A stretch of 8,754 bases of DNA from Candidatus Uhrbacteria bacterium (GTDB taxonomy: Bacteria; Patescibacteriota; Patescibacteriia; 2-12-FULL-60-25): positions 1 through 8,754 of the forward strand of contig JAHFIO010000031.1 in the NCBI GenBank assembly GCA_023246325.1. The letters run 5' to 3'. The position numbers were made by a program, and so were the translations under genes. The notes under the pieces were generated by a model. The model saw nothing but the letters and a program-made list of their open reading frames with translations, was not told the origin of the DNA and searched no databases. Shown one piece after another: positions 6,029 through 8,754 of the stretch (positions are counted from its first letter, which is position 1; the number at the start of each line of letters is the position of its first letter).

Positions 6029-6032
6029 CTTC

Positions 6033-6308
6033 ATGGAAGCGAGTTCATTGAAAACAAAGGCTATGTCTGTAAGTCTATATCTCATGGTGATTGGAGTGGT
6101 ATGTTCAATATATGGATATTTTGCATCATATCCAATATCATTTTTTATTGGCCAAGGACTTGTTCTCATCGGTTCACTGACACAGTGTGGAATACACTTC
6201 CACTCATCGTACAAAAATCATCAGAATCCAAGTTGGAGTTTTGTACTGCTCTTTGGCATAGCAGGAATTACAGCAGTCGTAAATATACTCACGATCACTA
6301 AAGTGTGA
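6033..6308 (+). CDS. Small multi-pass membrane protein of unknown function
   Basis: I do not recognise a family. The 91-residue product is strongly hydrophobic, with three probable membrane helices: about residues 10-30 (SVSLYLMVIGVVCSIYGYF region), 35-53 (ISFFIGQGLVLIGSLTQCG) and 68-87 (WSFVLLFGIAGITAVVNIL). The second and third are joined by a polar loop rich in His and Asn (HFHSSYKNHQN). There is no cleavable signal peptide. The gene has its own promoter, a Shine-Dalgarno site and an intrinsic terminator, so it is a single-gene unit divergent from tuf. It ends in TGA, which fits the standard code with UGA as stop. Expression as a protein is likely; a role cannot be assigned. Confidence 0.7.
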   Translation: MEASSLKTKAMSVSLYLMVIGVVCSIYGYFASYPISFFIGQGLVLIGSLTQCGIHFHSSYKNHQNPSWSFVLLFGIAGITAVVNILTITKV

Positions 6309-6311
6309 CTC

Positions 6312-6335
6312 AAGCTGCCTTCCGGCAGTTTTTTT
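6312..6335 (+). terminator. Intrinsic terminator after the small membrane protein gene
   Basis: CTGCC (6315-6319), a TTCC tetraloop and GGCAG (6324-6328) form a hairpin that can be extended by an A/G-T/T base of three pairs, followed by seven T residues (6329-6335). It starts 3 nt after the TGA stop. Its T tract overlaps the stop codon of the convergent gene at 6334. On the opposite strand there is no T tract, so it works in the plus direction only. Confidence 0.85.
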
Positions 6336-6573
6336 ATATCCCCTCTTCTTGATCTACAGGTTCTAAATAAAATGTATCTTCTAAAGGGATTTCTTCCATC
6401 TCATTTTGCACAATTGGAGGTGAAATTTTAACTTCGCCATCAGAAGTCACACCAGCCATGGCTTCAAATTGATCTAAAGGCAGAATAACGAGCGGTTCTA
6501 ATCCTGCCGCATCAGTCATAATAATGGGTGTACCAAGCTTACGCGCGACATTGAAAATTCGTTGGAGAGACAT
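6334..6573 (-). CDS. Small Phd/YefM-like (antitoxin-fold) protein, tentative
   Basis: The 79-residue protein starts MSLQRIFNVARKLGTPIIMTD. The stretch TPIIMTDAAGLEPLVILPLDQFEAM (about 15-39) resembles the Phd/YefM antitoxin fold, in which a strand pair (xPVxxTxxGxPxAVLxPLxxFE) follows an N-terminal helix. The C-terminal half is acidic and probably flexible (NEMEEIPLEDTFYLEPVDQEEG). In Phd proteins such a tail binds the toxin, but no toxin gene adjoins, so a stand-alone regulator or orphan protein is equally possible. I chose the ATG at 6571-6573 over the upstream one at 6592-6594. A well-spaced promoter (6583-6611) would start transcription only about 3 nt before the former and downstream of the latter. 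Confidence 0.65.
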   Translation of the reverse strand: MSLQRIFNVARKLGTPIIMTDAAGLEPLVILPLDQFEAMAGVTSDGEVKISPPIVQNEMEEIPLEDTFYLEPVDQEEGI

Positions 6574-6576
6574 ATG

Positions 6577-6585
6577 TGCTAGACT
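6577..6585 (+). promoter_or_regulatory. Extended -10 box for leaderless transcription of the 6595 gene
   Basis: TG-C-TAGACT (6577-6585) is an extended -10 element nine bases before the ATG at 6595, so the transcript would begin at or very near the start codon. No good -35 is present at 17 nt, as is common for extended -10 promoters. The upstream bases hold no Shine-Dalgarno site. Inferred. Confidence 0.4.
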
Positions 6586-6611
6586 GTACGGCATATGAAT
6601 AAAGATATCAA
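6583..6611 (-). promoter_or_regulatory. Promoter of the Phd-like gene
   Basis: On the minus strand TTGATA (6606-6611, 5/6 to consensus) is separated by exactly 17 nt from TACAGT (6583-6588, 4/6). The predicted transcription start near 6576 is about 3 nt before the ATG at 6573, giving an almost leaderless mRNA. The -35 lies inside the first codons of the divergent plus-strand gene, and the -10 overlaps the -10 of that gene's promoter. Confidence 0.5.
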
Positions 6612-7524
6612 ATTCGATTGGCTGATGACCATTCTAGGATTTTGGTTTATAGGAGGAGTGTATATTGATGGTTGGGCACATAATCATTTGGATTCCGCGC
6701 TCGAAACTTTTTTTACTCCATGGCATGCCATGCTCTATTCTGGTTTTTTAGTCTGCGCGATCGCGCTTATCCTGCAGAGAAAAAACATGTCGGCAGGATA
6801 TAAACTATCATTAGTAGGAATGGGAATTTTTGCGATCGGCGGATTGAGTGACATGATATGGCATATTGTTTTTGGAATCGAAAAAGATATTGAAGCATTA
6901 TTATCGCCGACGCATTTATTATTAGTGATTGGAGCGGCGCTGATTTTAAGCGGGCCCGCGCGTGCATCATGGAACCGATGGAAAGAAGCACCGAAAAATA
7001 TTTTGGAATGGCTTCCCACCTGCCTATCTATAACTTTTACCATTTCCGTGATTTCATTCATCACACAATTTGCACATCCAGTTCGTCTCACAGCATTTGG
7101 CATACGCCCTCAAGAAATTCTCATCGACTGGATGCAGGCGCGCGGTATTTCTGGATTTCTTATTCAAACATCTCTCCTTGCAGGATTTTGTTTATACGCT
7201 ACAAAAAAATGGAATGGTAAAATGCCTTTTGGATTTTTTACTATTATATTTGGATTAAATACCTTTGGTATGTCGCTCATGACATATGCATGGGCAGTTG
7301 TATGGAGCGCGATTATATCTGGCATTCTACTTGATATATGTGTGAAGAAAATATCATTTCGTTTTTTTTCTTTTTTAATTCCTGCTCTATATATGCTCGG
7401 TTATTTTATAGCGAATATGTCTATTTCACCTATTTGGTGGAGCGTACATTTATGGACAGGATCCATCGTCATAACAGGTTGCGCCGGAGTTTTGCTTAGT
7501 TATTTGCTCGAACCTACTTCTTAA
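6595..7524 (+). CDS. Multi-pass membrane protein with duplicated His/Glu motif, function unknown
   Basis: The 309-residue protein has roughly eight hydrophobic segments, at about residues 9-25, 44-61, 70-85, 105-119, 143-160, 186-201, 213-245 (possibly two), 257-274 and 287-305. I cannot name a family. The N-terminal half contains an internal repeat. DGWAHNH (25-31) with ETFFTPWH (37-44) resembles DMIWH (86-90) with EALLSPTH (100-107). In both copies a Glu is seven residues before a His that follows Pro-x, next to a hydrophobic helix. A third related stretch, SPIWWSVHLWTG, is at 278-289. Such His/Glu sets at membrane faces suggest metal or haem/quinone binding, but this is inference. The start abuts the alternative start of the divergent gene and the mRNA may be leaderless. 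Its 3' end overlaps the convergent gene by 11 bp. Confidence 0.75.
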   Translation: MNKDIKFDWLMTILGFWFIGGVYIDGWAHNHLDSALETFFTPWHAMLYSGFLVCAIALILQRKNMSAGYKLSLVGMGIFAIGGLSDMIWHIVFGIEKDIEALLSPTHLLLVIGAALILSGPARASWNRWKEAPKNILEWLPTCLSITFTISVISFITQFAHPVRLTAFGIRPQEILIDWMQARGISGFLIQTSLLAGFCLYATKKWNGKMPFGFFTIIFGLNTFGMSLMTYAWAVVWSAIISGILLDICVKKISFRFFSFLIPALYMLGYFIANMSISPIWWSVHLWTGSIVITGCAGVLLSYLLEPTS

Positions 7525-8110
7525 TTTTTCTTTTTTCTAACCATTTTGGTACTGAGCTAAAGATAATTTCTGGTAATTGATCTATTTCTTCTTCTGTCAC
7601 GCGATAATGCATTTGATATATAGTCTCAACACTCCCAAATAATGCATTATCCCAATCTAATTCTAATAAACGCGCCATATTTTGAACGGCTGCTTCAGTT
7701 GGTCCTTCAATTTCTAAAAAAGTTGGAACCCATGGCCAAGTGTCTATTGTAATTTCAATATCCCCCCAAATCCATTTTTCTCGTTTTGTTTCTTGATATG
7801 CCTTTGCTATTAATCCAAGCGCTTCTAAAAAAACACATGCGGTTTCAAAATCATGCACAATAACCTCTACCTCTTGTGTACCCTTAATAGTTCGACCATG
7901 TAATTGTTTATAACTCATGGTGATTTTATCGCCTTCATCACGAACACGCACCCAGCCACCCGTATCATTTAATACATCATCTTCATAATCAAACACATAT
8001 CTTTTCATAAGAATTTCTGGCTGCGCGCAATGCGCACCTACATCCTGCAGTTTTGCGCGGATGGCAGCAGGATCGATACCGGGAAATTTTGCCTCGATTT
8101 CAATTTTCAT
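7514..8110 (-). CDS. CYTH-domain protein (class IV adenylate cyclase / tripolyphosphatase-like)
   Basis: CYTH enzymes form an eight-stranded tunnel that binds triphosphates with divalent metal. Members include CyaB cyclases, thiamine triphosphatases and inorganic tripolyphosphatases. The start at 8108-8110 gives 198 residues and places the diagnostic ExExK motif at the N-terminus (MKIEIEAKF; E4, E6, K8). Other expected charged strand residues are present: K36-R37, WVRVRD (R55, R57), YK (K68), EVEV (E80, E82), KREKW (K109-K112), IEITIDTWP (D123) and LEIEG (E133, E135). So the catalytic set looks intact. A longer reading from 8221 would cross the terminator at 8137-8165 and is rejected. The substrate cannot be told from sequence, but a phosphohydrolase is at least as likely as a cyclase. 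It ends in TAG inside the tail of the convergent membrane gene. Confidence 0.9.
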   Translation of the reverse strand: MKIEIEAKFPGIDPAAIRAKLQDVGAHCAQPEILMKRYVFDYEDDVLNDTGGWVRVRDEGDKITMSYKQLHGRTIKGTQEVEVIVHDFETACVFLEALGLIAKAYQETKREKWIWGDIEITIDTWPWVPTFLEIEGPTEAAVQNMARLLELDWDNALFGSVETIYQMHYRVTEEEIDQLPEIIFSSVPKWLEKRKIKK

Positions 8111-8116
8111 ACATAT

Positions 8117-8137
8117 ATGATAGCGCATATTAGCGCA
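8117..8137 (-). promoter_or_regulatory. -10 box and direct repeat before the CYTH gene
   Basis: On the minus strand TATCAT (8117-8122, 5/6 to consensus) lies 6 nt before the ATG, so transcription should begin at or near the start codon (leaderless). No strong -35 is seen. Two copies of TAGCGCA (plus-strand reading, 8121-8127 and 8131-8137) are spaced one helical turn apart, and the inner GCGC pairs are also palindromic. They could be an operator, but the evidence is only positional. Confidence 0.35.
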
Positions 8138-8165
8138 AAATAAAAATCGTGGCGAGTGCCACGAT
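8137..8165 (-). terminator. Intrinsic terminator of the M16-like gene
   Basis: A perfect 8-bp stem, ATCGTGGC/GCCACGAT (8146-8153 with 8158-8165), around a 4-nt loop is followed on the minus strand by TTTTATTTT (8145-8137). It lies 13 nt after the stop of the M16-like gene and separates it from the CYTH gene, which must then have its own promoter. Confidence 0.85.
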
Positions 8166-8178
8166 ATACCATCGTATA

Positions 8179-8754
8179 TTATTTTGTGAACCGAAATCGC
8201 GTAATGCGCTCTGGTTTCCACATATGTCGCAATAAACTTTGAACACGTTTTGGTGTAACATTTTTAATGGCGATATCATACCAACGATCATTCAGATCTT
8301 GCATAAACCAACGACTGACAAAATATTCTACAAACTCTTCATTTGTTCTTTCTTCCCATGTATCTAGCATGTGTAGCCATGTATTATATACACGTGTCCA
8401 TGCATCAACGGGAATAGGAGCATTCATGAGATTAAAAATCTCCTCATACATTGCGAGCTCGATGGTTGGTAATTTTCGTTCAGCTGTACTTGCCGTGATA
8501 CTGCTCCAACATTCTGGAAATCCAGAATGAGCTGTTTCTATGCCATAGAGCAATCCTTCATCCAAACACAATCGCTTATAAATTGTTCCATATGAATCCG
8601 CTTCAAATAAATCGATTGCCATTTCTGACAACATTCTTTCATCTTCACGCCAGGGAACGGGCAAATACAATTGCACGCTTGGATACATAACTTTATAATT
8701 TGAAAAAATATCTCGTGAAGCCGTGAAAGCAAGCGGATGAATTTCAGGCCGATG
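8179..8754 (-). CDS. M16-family (pitrilysin/processing peptidase-like) protein, C-terminal part only
   Basis: The frame is open to the right edge, so the visible 191 residues are the C-terminal end of a longer protein. An internal ATG at 8688 is not the real start. The stretch from about LYLPVPWREDERMLSEMAIDLF through IYKRLCLDEGLLYGIETAHSG matches the M16 C-terminal domain, in which a helix with small residues leads to (R)LFxxLRExxGLxYxVxS. The end, AIKNVTPKRVQSLLRHMWKP, matches the usual xxVTxxDVxxxAxxyl. M16 proteins are zinc peptidases with HxxEH in the N-terminal half, which is outside the window, so activity cannot be judged. Where active C-terminal domains have Arg in LREE-GLAY, this one has Cys (LCLDEGLLY), so it may be a non-catalytic paralogue. 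A terminator follows. Confidence 0.7.
   Translation of the reverse strand, partial: HRPEIHPLAFTASRDIFSNYKVMYPSVQLYLPVPWREDERMLSEMAIDLFEADSYGTIYKRLCLDEGLLYGIETAHSGFPECWSSITASTAERKLPTIELAMYEEIFNLMNAPIPVDAWTRVYNTWLHMLDTWEERTNEEFVEYFVSRWFMQDLNDRWYDIAIKNVTPKRVQSLLRHMWKPERITRFRFTK

Noticed and set aside
5987..6301. Alternative plus-strand frame overlapping the small membrane protein gene
   Set aside because: It begins at the TTG of the promoter's -35 box, has no ribosome binding site and gives a low-hydrophobicity peptide without family resemblance. The frame from 6033 has a Shine-Dalgarno site, and its stop is directly followed by a terminator.
6574..6594. Longer N-terminus of the Phd-like protein (start at 6594)
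   Set aside because: The likely transcription start near 6576 lies downstream of that ATG, so the extra seven residues would not be in the mRNA.
8111..8221. 37-residue N-terminal extension of the CYTH protein
   Set aside because: It would run through an intrinsic terminator and into the end of the M16-like gene. The family's ExExK motif is normally at the very N-terminus, as with the start at 8110.

Overview
The window is bacterial and AT-rich. It most likely comes from a small-genome lineage such as Candidate Phyla Radiation (Patescibacteria). That placement is inferred from several traits together: a compact minus-strand ribosomal cluster almost without Shine-Dalgarno sites, genes spaced 1-4 nt apart, several starts that sit directly behind a -10 box (leaderless-type), small orphan proteins, and a tuf gene detached from fusA. 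No marker here fixes the lineage.

Positions 1-5752 (all minus strand, transcribed from right to left) hold tuf - rpsJ - [392-nt non-coding gap] - rplC - rplD - rplW - rplB - rpsS - rplV - rpsC. This is the classical S10 operon order preceded by tuf. rpsC runs off the left edge. From rplC to rpsC every junction is a TAA stop, 1-4 A/T bases and an ATG, which suggests termination-reinitiation coupling. A sigma-70-like promoter lies just upstream of tuf.

The most unusual part of the ribosomal block is the gap at 3831-4222 between rpsJ and rplC, where most bacteria have only a few tens of bases. It has no convincing gene but is full of inverted repeats. They include a nested 124-nt stem-loop (4091-4214), several smaller hairpins, a possible SD/anti-SD pairing, and a perfect 20-bp hairpin followed by a T-rich tract 30 nt before rplC (3862-3918). 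I read it as a candidate cis-acting leader/attenuator or an embedded structured RNA. It matches no RNA family I recognise.

Positions 5753-6032 are a divergent spacer. Besides the tuf promoter it holds a 120-bp palindromic element (perfect 16-bp inverted repeats at its ends, nested stems inside) and the promoter of a small membrane protein gene (6033-6308, plus) that ends in an intrinsic terminator.

Positions 6334-8754 hold four accessory genes: a small Phd/YefM-like protein (minus), a divergently transcribed multi-pass membrane protein with an internal His/Glu repeat (plus), a CYTH-domain phosphohydrolase/cyclase-like protein (minus, its end overlapping the membrane gene), and the C-terminal part of an M16-type zinc-peptidase-family protein (minus, cut by the right edge) with its own terminator. 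The divergent start region around 6573-6611 packs two promoters and two starts into about 40 bp.
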